DNA of 64,000 nucleotides. Source: Agromyces sp. Marseille-P2726. Its GTDB lineage: Bacteria > Actinomycetota > Actinomycetes > Actinomycetales > Microbacteriaceae. Positions 1 to 8,475 of this stretch are shown piece after piece (the stretch's first letter is position 1; the number at the start of each line of letters is the position of its first letter). The notes below the pieces were generated by a model, which worked only from the letters and a program-made list of their open reading frames with translations, was not told where the DNA came from and made no database searches. The translations under genes were made by a program, and so were the position numbers. The stretch lies in the NCBI RefSeq assembly GCF_902809835.1, contig NZ_CADDWM010000009.1:62001-126000 (forward strand), given 5' to 3'.

Positions 1-108
1 GCGTCGCACCGAGGAGGCCGCGACTGCGGCACACGGGCAACCTGTCAATGGTAACGGATGCCCCGCCCGCGCGCACATCGCCGCCGGTGCTGCCCTTCCC
101 GGTCTGAT

Positions 109-122
109 CGCCGAGTGTGCTC
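109..122 (-). repeat. Inverted copy of the repeat flanking the AbiEi-like gene
   Basis: CGCCGAGTGTGCTC is the exact reverse complement of the 14-mer GAGCACACTCGGCG found twice in tandem at 1295-1350. With those copies it brackets the gene at 191-1153 in inverted orientation. The rest of 1-190 shows no gene that I can support. Confidence 0.5.
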
Positions 123-190
123 GAAACCACGTGCCGCGACAGCGCGCGCCGGCCTTTCGATAGCATTTCGGGCACAGTCGACGACTCCTG

Positions 191-1153
191 TCACCGGGTG
201 GGATGGAGACCGTGCGCGATCAGGTGAGCCCGGAGGCGCAGCAGGTTCGTCCCGATGTCCCAGCCCCATCGAATGCCGAACGGCCGATGGCGTCGGATCC
301 GATCCTCTCGGTCCTTCTCCGCGAGCAGGATCTCCTCGAGCGCACGTCCATCGGTGAATTCCTCCCGCAGGTACTTGCCCCGCCCATCGAACTCCCCGAA
401 ATGACCGGAGTCGGGCCAGTCGAAGTCCACGATGTCGCGACCGCCGTCGTATCGCTCCAAGGCCACTTGCAGGCCCGGCGCCGGGAATCCCGCCAAGTGC
501 ATGTTCGCCCGGCTGGCCGATTCGCCGGCGGAGTCGGAGCGAGGGTCGGCGAAGGCGACCACGGCCCGGGCGGCCCGGATGCCGCGCCGCCCCGGATACC
601 GCTCGATCGCCTCGATCACCTGCTCGCGAGGCACTCCGTCGACCTGTCCCAGCAGATCGGACCGGAACTCGCTCCGCAGTCCGCGGTCGACGGCCGCGAC
701 CGCGGCCGCGAAGTCGCGTGTGCGTGCCAGGTCGACCATCGTGCGAACCAGCGAGGTCACGAGCATCCCGTCGACCTCGACCACCTCGTCGTCGCGGATG
801 GCGTCGTTGTGCCAGACGATCCCTCGCCGAGTGCGTCCGCCCTGACGGGCGAAGCCGACGAGGTCGACCCTGTTCGAGATGCCGATGACCGGCAATCCCC
901 ACACGAGGGCGGCGGATCGATGCGAGAACACCGGACGGGTTCGCATCGCGGCATCCACCGCCTGCATCCGTATGAAGTGGGCGGCCTCCCGCTCGCGTTC
1001 CGGCCAGTCTTCGGGCGCCACGTACGCGCCGTGCCGTACCTTGACCAGGAGCCCGCCCTTCGCTCGCGTACTCGACCTGCGGTCGCCGGTGACCAATGAC
1101 ACGTGGCGGAGCGTCCAATCCTCCGAACCTTCCATCGGCGCAGTCCACGCCAT
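191..1153 (-). CDS. AbiEi-like (type IV antitoxin-type) HTH protein with C-terminal DUF559/Vsr-like domain
   Basis: A 320-residue orphan protein of a type often annotated in Microbacteriaceae as an AbiEi-family antitoxin or hypothetical protein. Residues about 10-60 look like a winged-helix segment ending in the typical LLVKVRHGAYV; the middle holds SHRSAALVWGLP. Near residues 235-260, DIVDFDWPDSG...GEFDG resembles the core of DUF559/Vsr-type PD-(D/E)XK nucleases (family knowledge, not tested). The ATG is preceded by GAGGG seven bases upstream. No AbiEii-type nucleotidyltransferase toxin lies beside it, so a working type IV toxin-antitoxin pair is not supported. Short repeats flank it on both sides. 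The nuclease idea rests on fold resemblance only. Confidence 0.75.
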   Translation of the reverse strand: MAWTAPMEGSEDWTLRHVSLVTGDRRSSTRAKGGLLVKVRHGAYVAPEDWPEREREAAHFIRMQAVDAAMRTRPVFSHRSAALVWGLPVIGISNRVDLVGFARQGGRTRRGIVWHNDAIRDDEVVEVDGMLVTSLVRTMVDLARTRDFAAAVAAVDRGLRSEFRSDLLGQVDGVPREQVIEAIERYPGRRGIRAARAVVAFADPRSDSAGESASRANMHLAGFPAPGLQVALERYDGGRDIVDFDWPDSGHFGEFDGRGKYLREEFTDGRALEEILLAEKDREDRIRRHRPFGIRWGWDIGTNLLRLRAHLIAHGLHPTR

Positions 1154-1233
1154 ATCGAGCCCTCGTTGCGCGACGACCGGCGAACCGCCTCACGGCAACG
1201 TCGTTCGCAGCGATGTGGAGGACGAGTCCGGCG

Positions 1234-1247
1234 CGCCGAGTGTGCCC
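1234..1247 (-). repeat. Further copy of the flanking motif (13 of 14 bases)
   Basis: CGCCGAGTGTGCCC lies upstream of the AbiEi-like gene and differs at one base from the inverted copy at 109-122. Confidence 0.4.
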
Positions 1248-1274
1248 GATACTGCCGCCGGAACCGCCCGAAAT

Positions 1275-1350
1275 CCCCGCGGCGGGCGCACAATGAGCAC
1301 ACTCGGCGAGCTCGCCCCGCGGCGGGCGCACGATGAGCACACTCGGCGAG
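1275..1350 (+). repeat. Two-copy 40-bp-period tandem repeat
   Basis: Two units (1275-1310 and 1315-1350) are identical except for one base. Each starts with CCCCGCGGCGGGCGCAC, whose CCCGC-G-GCGGG core is palindromic, and ends with GAGCACACTCGGCGAG. They lie between the start of the AbiEi-like gene and the end of cca. Another copy of the 14-mer, inverted, occurs at 109-122. Confidence 0.7.
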
Positions 1351-1359
1351 AAGACGAGG

Positions 1360-2802
1360 TCAGGATGGCGCGCGCTGCGCCCACCAGGCGAGCAGCCGCT
1401 CGCGCGCGGCGTCGGCACCGATCGGGCCCTCGTCGAGCCGCACGTCGAGCAGGAAGCGGTACGCCTCGCCCACGATCGGGCCGGGCTTCACGCCCAGCAG
1501 CGCCATGATCTGCTCGCCGTCGAGCTCGGGGCGCACCGCCGCGAGCTCCTCCTGCTCGGCGAGCACCGCGATGCGCTCCTCGAGGTCGTCGTAGGCGAAG
1601 CCGAGGCGATCGGCCTTGCGACGATTGCGGGTCGTGACATCCGCTCGAGTGAGGATGTGCAGCCGCTCGAGCTGGTCGCCGGCGTCGCGCACGTAGCGAC
1701 GGACGGCCGAGTCGGTCCAGGCCCCGTCGGTGTACCCGAAGAACCGCAGGTGCAGTTCGATCAGGCGGGAGACCGCGGCGATCGTGTCGTTGTCGTACCG
1801 GAGCGCCCGGAGCCGCTTGCGGGCGAGCTTGGCGCCGACGACGTCGTGGTGGTGGAACGTCACTGCGCCGCCGCGCTCGAGCCGACGCGTGGCCGGCTTG
1901 CCGATGTCGTGCAACAGGGCCGCGAGCCGCAGCACGAGGTCGGGAGAGTCCAGTCGACCGCGCGACACCTCGTAATCGATCGCCTGGTCGAGCACGGTGA
2001 GCGAGTGCTCGTACACGTCCTTGTGGTGGTGATGCTCGTCGATCTCGAGGCGCAGCGCCGGGATCTCTGGCAGGACCCGATCGGCGAGTCCCGACTCGAC
2101 GAGCAGGCGGATGCCGCCCCGAGGTGCCGCGGTCAGCAGGAGCTTCGACAGCTCGTCGCGCACGCGCTCGGCGGAGATGCGGTCGATCTCGGATGCGAGC
2201 TCGGTCATCGCCGCGCGGGTCCCCTCCTCGACCTCGAATCCGAGCTGAGCCGAGAATCGGGCGGCGCGCAGCATGCGCAGCGGGTCATCGCCGAACGACC
2301 GCTCGGGCGCGGCCGGCGTGCGCAGGGTCGCGGCGAGCAGGTCGTCGATCCCGCCCGACGGGTCGACGAGCGCGAGCTGGGGCAGGCGCAGTGCGAGCGC
2401 GTTGACGGTGAAGTCGCGGCGCGCCAGGTCGTCCTCGAGGCTCGACCCGAACACCACCTCGGGCTTGCGCGAGTCGCCGTCGTACGAGTCGGCGCGGTAC
2501 GTGGTGATCTCCACCGCCTCGCCGGCGATCTTCGCCCCGATCGTGCCGAAGTCGCGGCCGATGTCCCAGTGGGCCTCGGCGATCGGCTCGACGATCGCGA
2601 GGATCTCGTCGGGCGTGGCATCCGTCGTGAAATCGAGATCGTTCGTCTGCCTGCCGAGGAACGCGTCGCGCACCGGGCCGCCGACGAGGGCGATCTCGCG
2701 ACCCGCCGCGTCGAACGCCTGGGCGAGTTGCGCGACCGTCGGCGAATCGGCCAGCCCTCTCAGCCGCTCGAGGGCCGCCGCGACGCTCTGCATGGCCTCC
2801 AT
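1360..2802 (-). CDS. cca: CCA tRNA nucleotidyltransferase
   Basis: Adds or repairs the 3'-CCA end of tRNAs in the cytoplasm. The N-terminal nucleotidyltransferase signature GGPVRDAFLG followed by the NDLDF aspartates is intact. A later HD-domain motif LLHDIGKPATR marks the HD-fused type usual in actinobacteria. I chose the ATG at 2802 (480 residues), because the 22 residues before it in the open frame lack family features. No strong Shine-Dalgarno sequence is visible, so the TTG/ATG starts up to 2868 cannot be excluded. In Mycobacterium the homologue (pcnA) also diverges from the Rv3909/murJ pair, which matches the layout here. Confidence 0.93.
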   Translation of the reverse strand: MEAMQSVAAALERLRGLADSPTVAQLAQAFDAAGREIALVGGPVRDAFLGRQTNDLDFTTDATPDEILAIVEPIAEAHWDIGRDFGTIGAKIAGEAVEITTYRADSYDGDSRKPEVVFGSSLEDDLARRDFTVNALALRLPQLALVDPSGGIDDLLAATLRTPAAPERSFGDDPLRMLRAARFSAQLGFEVEEGTRAAMTELASEIDRISAERVRDELSKLLLTAAPRGGIRLLVESGLADRVLPEIPALRLEIDEHHHHKDVYEHSLTVLDQAIDYEVSRGRLDSPDLVLRLAALLHDIGKPATRRLERGGAVTFHHHDVVGAKLARKRLRALRYDNDTIAAVSRLIELHLRFFGYTDGAWTDSAVRRYVRDAGDQLERLHILTRADVTTRNRRKADRLGFAYDDLEERIAVLAEQEELAAVRPELDGEQIMALLGVKPGPIVGEAYRFLLDVRLDEGPIGADAARERLLAWWAQRAPS

Positions 2803-2920
2803 GCTATTCCGGGGGCTCGGGCGGTCGGCGTCGTGACCGAACAGAAGGCGGTCGGATGCCGCGGGCAACGCCTGTGGACGTCGAGCGGATGCTCAAGACC
2901 CACGCCGTAGAATCGCGTGC

Positions 2921-5272
2921 ATGGTGGCGGAGCGGAACGAGGCGTACGCGCGCGCCGACTCCACCCTCCGGCACCGGCGCCGCCGCCGAGGGGCGCTGCT
3001 GCTGGGTGCGGGCGCCGCCATCGTGGTGGGCGTGATGACCGCACCGCTCGCCGCCAGCGCGGGATTCGAGGCCGCCGCGGGCATGCTGTCGGTACTCGCC
3101 GTGCCGGGGGCCGACGCCTCGAGCGCTCGACCCGCGGCAGCCAGGGGAGCGCGGACGATCCAACCCGCCGACGACGAGAGCGGCGTGCTCGTTCGCGTCT
3201 CGCCGACGATCACCACCGCCATCACGCCGAGTGCGTCCGTGGCCCTCTCGGTCGAGATCGAGAACGCCACCGGCGAATCCCTTGCTGCGGGCGTGGTTCG
3301 GCTCGTCCGCACCGGCTCATCGATCGACGACGAGGCCGAACTCGACGACTGGCTGTCGTCGGGCGCCGCCGAAGGCCAGCCCGGGCTGGGCCAATCGGTG
3401 GTCCCGCTCGCCGAAGCGCCGTCCCGGGGGCTCGCCTCAGGCGGCACGACGGTCGTGCCGTTCACGGTCCCGGGGGAGTCGTTCGCCGAACTCGCCGACT
3501 CTCACGTCATCGGGCTCGGAGCCGAACTGGTGGTCGGCGACACCGTGGTGGCCGCCGGCGTCGACGCATTCCCCAACGGGGATGTACCGGCATCCGGATC
3601 GGTGGCCGTCGCACTCGCGGCCCCGCTCACCGTGCCGTCGACCGTCACCGACGGCCTCATCGACGCCTCGCAGCTCGAGAACTGGACGGGCCCGACCGGG
3701 CTCTTGACCCGGCAGCTCGAGGCACTGGCCGGGCGACGCGTCGCCATCGGCATCGACCCGCGCATCATCGCGTCGATCCGGGTGCTCGGCACGGCGGCGC
3801 CGGCGACCGCGACGGCGTGGCTCGACCGGCTGGCGAGCGTACCGAACGAGGTCTTCCCGCTCGCCTACGCCGACGCGGATCTCGCGCTGCAGGCGCAGCT
3901 CGGACTGTCTGCGCCGCTCAGTGCGACGACGTTCGCCGATGCGCTCGACCCGGCCAACTTCTCGACCCCGGCCGACGAAGCGGGAACCGAGCAGGACGCC
4001 GGCGACGGCGCCGGTCCCACCCCGACGGCCTCGCCCGAGCCCCAGCCGACGCCGGGCGGCCTTCCCACGACCGAGGAACTGCTCGACTGGCCGTATACCC
4101 GCGCCGACATCGCCTGGCCCGCCGACGACTCCGTGGCAGCCGGGAATCTCGGCTTCTTCGACGCCGCAGGCCTGACGACGACATTCCTCTCCTCAGCAAA
4201 TGCCGCGCCCGTCGAGGGCCCCGCCCAGTCGTCGGCGAACGTCGACGGTTCCACCGTGCTCGTCGCCGATGGCGCGCTCACCGACGCGATCCGGGCCGCG
4301 TCGAACGCTGCGACCGACACCGAGTGGAGGGCTGCGGCGGGCCTGATGCTGTCCGAGCTCGCGCTCGACGCGAGCGATGCGCGCACGACGGTGCTGGCGA
4401 TGTTCGACCGTGGTGCGGCGCCGCAGCCCATCCGTGTGTCCGCCCTCATCGACGAGGTGGCCACCTCGCCCTGGTCGTCGCTCGCCGGACTCTCCGACGC
4501 GATCGGCGCCCCACCCGAGGCCCGCGCGCTCGTCGATGAGCCCGAGACCCAAGAGCGGCTCGCGACCGCGGCGAGCATGGTGCAGGCCGAGGCCGACGTG
4601 ACGGCGTTCGCGAGCGTGCTCGCCGATGCCGCCCTGCTCACGGGGCCGACGCGACGCGACCTGCTCGCCCTCCTCAGTGTCGAGTGGATCGACGATCCCC
4701 AGGCGTGGAACGCCGCGGTCACCGAGTGGCTGACGACGCAGTCCGCGATCCTCGATGCGGTCTCCGTGGTCCCCAGCAGCACGATCAACGTCGTGTCGAC
4801 CGAGACGGGCGTGCCGACCACCATCGAGAACGCGCTGTCGTATCCCGTCACGGTCGTCGTCGACGTCAACCCGTCCAACGGACGCCTCATCGTCGAAGAC
4901 CAGGTCGAGGTCACGGTCGAGCCCCAGTCGCGCAGCACCGTGCGGGTGCCGGTCGCCGCGGGTGTCGGCAACGGCGAGGTCTCGCTGGCGGTGTCGCTGT
5001 CGTCCCCCTCGGGCGTGCCGATCGGCAGCACGGTGACCATCCCCGCGAACGTGCAGGCCGACTGGGAGGGGCTCGGCGCTGCGATCCTCGCGGCGATCGT
5101 GATTCTCGTGTTCGGCATCGGCGTATGGCGCAGCATCCGCCGCCGCCGCCGGGAGCGCACCGCCAAGGCGAATGCCACGGATGCCGCAGCCGACCCCCGT
5201 TCGACGAACGCCGGCCCCGCGTCATCCGCTCGCTCGGATTCCGACGAACCGACGGATGCGCACCGTGACTGA
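2921..5272 (+). CDS. DUF6049 family membrane-anchored secreted protein
   Basis: A 783-residue protein of the Rv3909/DUF6049 family, which sits between cca and murJ in actinobacteria. A basic stretch (HRRRRR) precedes an N-terminal hydrophobic segment at about residues 23-45, consistent with a signal peptide or anchor. A long Ala/Thr-rich extracytoplasmic region follows, and a C-terminal membrane helix (ILAAIVILVFGIGVW) ends in an Arg/Lys-rich tail. Function is unknown. Its constant place next to the lipid II flippase suggests an envelope role, which is inference. Its 3' end overlaps the murJ start, so the two are probably translated together. Confidence 0.9.
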   Translation: MVAERNEAYARADSTLRHRRRRRGALLLGAGAAIVVGVMTAPLAASAGFEAAAGMLSVLAVPGADASSARPAAARGARTIQPADDESGVLVRVSPTITTAITPSASVALSVEIENATGESLAAGVVRLVRTGSSIDDEAELDDWLSSGAAEGQPGLGQSVVPLAEAPSRGLASGGTTVVPFTVPGESFAELADSHVIGLGAELVVGDTVVAAGVDAFPNGDVPASGSVAVALAAPLTVPSTVTDGLIDASQLENWTGPTGLLTRQLEALAGRRVAIGIDPRIIASIRVLGTAAPATATAWLDRLASVPNEVFPLAYADADLALQAQLGLSAPLSATTFADALDPANFSTPADEAGTEQDAGDGAGPTPTASPEPQPTPGGLPTTEELLDWPYTRADIAWPADDSVAAGNLGFFDAAGLTTTFLSSANAAPVEGPAQSSANVDGSTVLVADGALTDAIRAASNAATDTEWRAAAGLMLSELALDASDARTTVLAMFDRGAAPQPIRVSALIDEVATSPWSSLAGLSDAIGAPPEARALVDEPETQERLATAASMVQAEADVTAFASVLADAALLTGPTRRDLLALLSVEWIDDPQAWNAAVTEWLTTQSAILDAVSVVPSSTINVVSTETGVPTTIENALSYPVTVVVDVNPSNGRLIVEDQVEVTVEPQSRSTVRVPVAAGVGNGEVSLAVSLSSPSGVPIGSTVTIPANVQADWEGLGAAILAAIVILVFGIGVWRSIRRRRRERTAKANATDAAADPRSTNAGPASSARSDSDEPTDAHRD

Positions 5273-6884
5273 CCCCGATCGCATCGGTCGCGCCAGCTTC
5301 TTCCTGGCCTCGGGCACCATCGTGTCGCGACTCCTCGGATTCCTGAAGGCGATCGTTCTCGCCGCCGCGATCGGCGTCGTCGGCTCCACGTCGGCCGATG
5401 CGTTCGCGGTCGCCAACGGCCTGCCGAACACGGTGTACGTCATCGTCGCAGGCGGCGTGCTCTCGGCCGTGCTCGTGCCGCAGATCGTGCGGGCCAGCAC
5501 GAATCCCGACGGCGGCAGCGCCTACATCAACAAGCTGCTCACGCTGGCGCTCGTCGTCATCGGCGCGGCCACGGTATTGGCGACGGCGCTCGCCCCGGTG
5601 CTCGCGTGGATCTACGCCGGGTCCAACCCCGAGATCCTCCCGCTCGCCATCGCGTTCGCGTGGTGGTGCCTGCCCCAGATCTTCTTCTACGGGCTCTACA
5701 CACTGCTCGGCGAGGTGCTGAACGCTCGACGCAGCTTCGGCCCGTTCACCTGGGTGCCCGTGCTGAACAACATCGTCGCGCTCATCGGCCTCGTGATCTT
5801 CGGCGTGCTCTTCGGCTTCGATCCCGACGGCACGCGAACCGTCGACGACTGGGATCCGCTCATGATCGCCGTGCTCGCGGGTTCTGCAACGCTCGGCATC
5901 GTCACGCAGGCCGTGGTGCTGTTCTGGTTCTGGCGGCGCATCGGGCTCCGCTACCGTCCCGACTTCGGCTGGCGCGGCGTCGGACTCGGCGCCGCCGGAC
6001 GCATGGCGGGTTGGACCTTCGGGATGCTGCTGCTCACCACGTTCGCCGGCATCGTGCAGACCCAGGTCGTGCTCCTGGCGTCGGGCGCGGGCGCCTCGCT
6101 GGCCGCGATCGACAACGCGTGGCTCGTGTTCATGCTGCCGCACTCGGTGATCACGGTCTCGATCGCGACCGCCTACTTCACGCGCATGAGCGAGCACGCG
6201 CACCTCGGCGCCCTCGACCGGGTCCGCGACGACTTCTCGAGCGCCGTGCGGGGCGTGACCGTGATCCTCGTGCTCGCCGCGGCGGTGCTCATGGTGGTGG
6301 CGTATCCGTTCGCCGCGGTGTTCCAACCCGGACTCGAACGCGCATCCGCCCTCGGCAACGTGATCATCGCGTTCGCCATCGGCCTCGTCGGGTTCAGCAT
6401 GCTCTTCGTCGTGCAGCGCACGTTCTACGCCCTCGGTGACACCCGCACTCCGTTCTTCTTCACGCTCTTCCAGGTCATCGTCTTCTCGGCGGCAGCGCTC
6501 GCGTGCATCGCCCTTCCGGTGCAGTGGATCGCGGTCGGCGTCGCCCTCGCGACGACGCTCGCGGGCACCGCCCAACTCGTGCTGGCCCTCGTGCTGCTGC
6601 GCCGCAAGCTCGGCCTGCTCGAGGGGCGACGCATCGCCCTGAGCCTGCTGCGCGACCTCGGCGCGGTGCTGATCCCGGCCGCGGTGGGCGTCGCACTGCT
6701 CATCGCACTCGGCGGCACCACGGCCGGCGGCTTCGCGGTCACCGACCGCAGCGGTGCGATCATCTCGATGGCGATCATCGGAATCGTGATGGCGACGATC
6801 TACTTCGGAGTGCTCTGGTTGCTGCGCTCCCCTGAGCTGCGGGGATTCGCCGCCCCACTCCTCGCACGACTTTCCAAGCGGTGA
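5256..6884 (+). CDS. murJ: Lipid II flippase MurJ (MviN)
   Basis: A polytopic membrane protein of 542 residues in the MOP exporter superfamily that moves lipid II across the membrane for peptidoglycan synthesis. The N-terminal FLASGTIVSRLLGFLKAIV segment, with Arg in the first helix, is typical of MurJ. About 14 hydrophobic segments follow with no large soluble C-terminal domain, unlike the mycobacterial MviN-kinase fusion. The ATG at 5256 overlaps the upstream gene by 17 bases; a GTG at 5265 would give an 8-base overlap and is an alternative. Short inter-helix loops and length match the family. Confidence 0.94.
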   Translation: MRTVTDPDRIGRASFFLASGTIVSRLLGFLKAIVLAAAIGVVGSTSADAFAVANGLPNTVYVIVAGGVLSAVLVPQIVRASTNPDGGSAYINKLLTLALVVIGAATVLATALAPVLAWIYAGSNPEILPLAIAFAWWCLPQIFFYGLYTLLGEVLNARRSFGPFTWVPVLNNIVALIGLVIFGVLFGFDPDGTRTVDDWDPLMIAVLAGSATLGIVTQAVVLFWFWRRIGLRYRPDFGWRGVGLGAAGRMAGWTFGMLLLTTFAGIVQTQVVLLASGAGASLAAIDNAWLVFMLPHSVITVSIATAYFTRMSEHAHLGALDRVRDDFSSAVRGVTVILVLAAAVLMVVAYPFAAVFQPGLERASALGNVIIAFAIGLVGFSMLFVVQRTFYALGDTRTPFFFTLFQVIVFSAAALACIALPVQWIAVGVALATTLAGTAQLVLALVLLRRKLGLLEGRRIALSLLRDLGAVLIPAAVGVALLIALGGTTAGGFAVTDRSGAIISMAIIGIVMATIYFGVLWLLRSPELRGFAAPLLARLSKR

Positions 6885-6901
6885 AAGGCCCACCCGGCCT
6901 C

Positions 6902-6927
6902 GGAATACCCGACACCTAGACTGTGTT
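6902..6927 (+). promoter_or_regulatory. Candidate sigma-R/SigH-type promoter of trxB-trxA
   Basis: GGAAT at 6902-6906 and GTT at 6925-6927 are separated by exactly 18 bases, the consensus GGAAT-N18-GTT of the actinobacterial disulfide-stress sigma factor SigR/SigH. In Streptomyces that factor drives trxBA. The elements lie about 60 bases before the trxB start codon. Confidence 0.65.
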
Positions 6928-6990
6928 CAACACGTCGAGGCATGCGTTGCGACGGATGCTTCAGATCCACCAGCAACGACGGGAGCGGGT

Positions 6991-7998
6991 TTGCGCGACA
7001 TCATCATCATCGGTTCGGGCCCTGCCGGGTTCACCGCCGCCATCTACGCCGCCCGCGCCGAGTTGAAGCCGCTCCTCATCGCGAGCTCCGTCGAGATCGG
7101 CGGCGAGCTGATGAACACCACCGAGGTCGAGAACTTCCCCGGATTCCCCGAGGGCATCATGGGTCCCGACCTGATGGCCAAGCTGCAGGCCCAGGCCGAG
7201 CGATTCGGCACCGAGGTGGTCTATGACGACGTCGTCGAACTCGACGTCGAGGGCCCGGTGAAGCGCGTCAAGCTCGGGAGCGGCGACGTGCACGAGGCCA
7301 AGGCGCTCATCTACGCGACCGGTTCCGCCTACCGCAAGCTCGGTCTCCCCGAGGAGGAGATCCTCTCGGGCCATGGCCTCTCGTGGTGCGCCACCTGCGA
7401 CGGCTTCTTCTTCAAGCAGAAGACCATCGCGGTCGTGGGCGGCGGCGACTCCGCCATGGAGGAGGCGACCTTCCTCACGAAGTTCGCCGACAAGGTGTAC
7501 GTGATCCACCGCCGTGACTCGCTCAGGGCATCGAAGATCATGCAGAAGCGAGCCTTCGACAACCCGAAGATCGAGTTCATCTGGAACGCCGAGGTCACGC
7601 AGATCCACGGCACCGACCAGGTGACCGGGGTGACGCTCCGCGATACCGTCACCGGAGAGTTGCGAGCGCTCGACCTCGACGGTCTGTTCGTCGCGGTGGG
7701 CAACGACCCACGCACCCACCTCGTGCACGGCAAGCTCCAGCTCACCCGCGAGGGAACCATTCACGTCGAGGGTCGCTCGTCGCGCACCTCGGTTCCCGGC
7801 GTGTTCGCCGCGGGTGACGTGATCGACCCCTTCTACCGGCAGGCCGTGACCGCCGCCGGCTCGGGCACCGTCGCCGCACTCGACGCCGAGCACTACCTGG
7901 CCGCCCTCGAAGACTCGCCCTCACCCGAGATCGCCGAGATCAAGGCGGAGGCGATCGAAGAGGTCACCGCTGTCGAGAACTTCGCCCAGACGCGCTGA
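6991..7998 (+). CDS. trxB: Thioredoxin-disulfide reductase
   Basis: A cytoplasmic FAD/NADPH enzyme that keeps thioredoxin reduced. The FAD-binding motif GSGPAGFTAA is at the N-terminus, the redox-active CATC lies at about residues 133-136, a second Rossmann motif (VVGGGDSAMEEA) binds NADPH, and a C-terminal FAD motif contains VFAAGDVID. The 335-residue length fits low-molecular-weight TrxB. The best start is TTG at 6991, with purine-rich GGGAGCGGG just before it; no in-frame ATG lies nearby. It is followed by trxA after 51 bases, so the two form an operon. Confidence 0.97.
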   Translation: MRDIIIIGSGPAGFTAAIYAARAELKPLLIASSVEIGGELMNTTEVENFPGFPEGIMGPDLMAKLQAQAERFGTEVVYDDVVELDVEGPVKRVKLGSGDVHEAKALIYATGSAYRKLGLPEEEILSGHGLSWCATCDGFFFKQKTIAVVGGGDSAMEEATFLTKFADKVYVIHRRDSLRASKIMQKRAFDNPKIEFIWNAEVTQIHGTDQVTGVTLRDTVTGELRALDLDGLFVAVGNDPRTHLVHGKLQLTREGTIHVEGRSSRTSVPGVFAAGDVIDPFYRQAVTAAGSGTVAALDAEHYLAALEDSPSPEIAEIKAEAIEEVTAVENFAQTR

Positions 7999-8049
7999 CG
8001 ACGCCGGGCCGTCGTCCGCGGCATCCGCTTCACCAAAGGAGAAAACGCT

Positions 8050-8373
8050 ATGACTGCACGTGCAGTGACCGAGGCCACCTTCGAGCAGGAGGTCCTCAAG
8101 AACGACAAGGCTGTTCTCGTCGACTTCTGGGCAGAGTGGTGCGGTCCGTGCCGCATGGTGAGCCCGATCCTCGACCAGATCGCGACCGAGCACTCAGACA
8201 AGCTCGACATCGTCAAGCTGAACGTCGATGAGAACCCGCAGCTCGCGATGAAGTACCAGATCACCGCGATTCCCGCGTTCAAGGTGTTCGAGAAGGGCGA
8301 GGTCGTCAAGACCGTCATCGGCGCGAAGCCCAAGCCCGCGCTCGAGGCCGACCTCGCCGCCTACATCTCGTAG
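8050..8373 (+). CDS. trxA: Thioredoxin
   Basis: A 107-residue thioredoxin, a general cytoplasmic disulfide reductant that is the substrate of the preceding TrxB. The active site WCGPC is at about residues 31-35, preceded by VLVDFWAEW. The cis-proline appears in ITAIPAFKVF. The ATG has a strong AAAGGAG site nine bases upstream. A rho-independent hairpin closes the operon just after the stop codon. Confidence 0.98.
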   Translation: MTARAVTEATFEQEVLKNDKAVLVDFWAEWCGPCRMVSPILDQIATEHSDKLDIVKLNVDENPQLAMKYQITAIPAFKVFEKGEVVKTVIGAKPKPALEADLAAYIS

Positions 8374-8394
8374 CCGGCCGCCTCACCAACTCGA

Positions 8395-8424
8395 GACCCG
8401 TCCGGTGCCACCGGGCGGGTCTTT
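8395..8424 (+). terminator. Rho-independent terminator after trxA
   Basis: GACCCGTCCGGT pairs with ACCGGGCGGGTC over 12 base pairs (one G-T) around a GCC loop. CTTTC follows. It lies 21 bases after the trxA stop. Confidence 0.85.
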
Positions 8425-8475
8425 CGCGTACCGACGCACAACTAGCATTGAACTTCGAGCAGAAACGGAAGCGAC

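Noticed and set aside
191..1153. A complete type IV toxin-antitoxin system.
   Set aside because: No AbiEii-like nucleotidyltransferase gene lies next to it within the window.
4911..6893. A 660-codon open frame antisense to murJ.
   Set aside because: Its His/Asp/Glu/Arg-rich translation is the mirror of GC-rich membrane-protein codons; murJ is certain.
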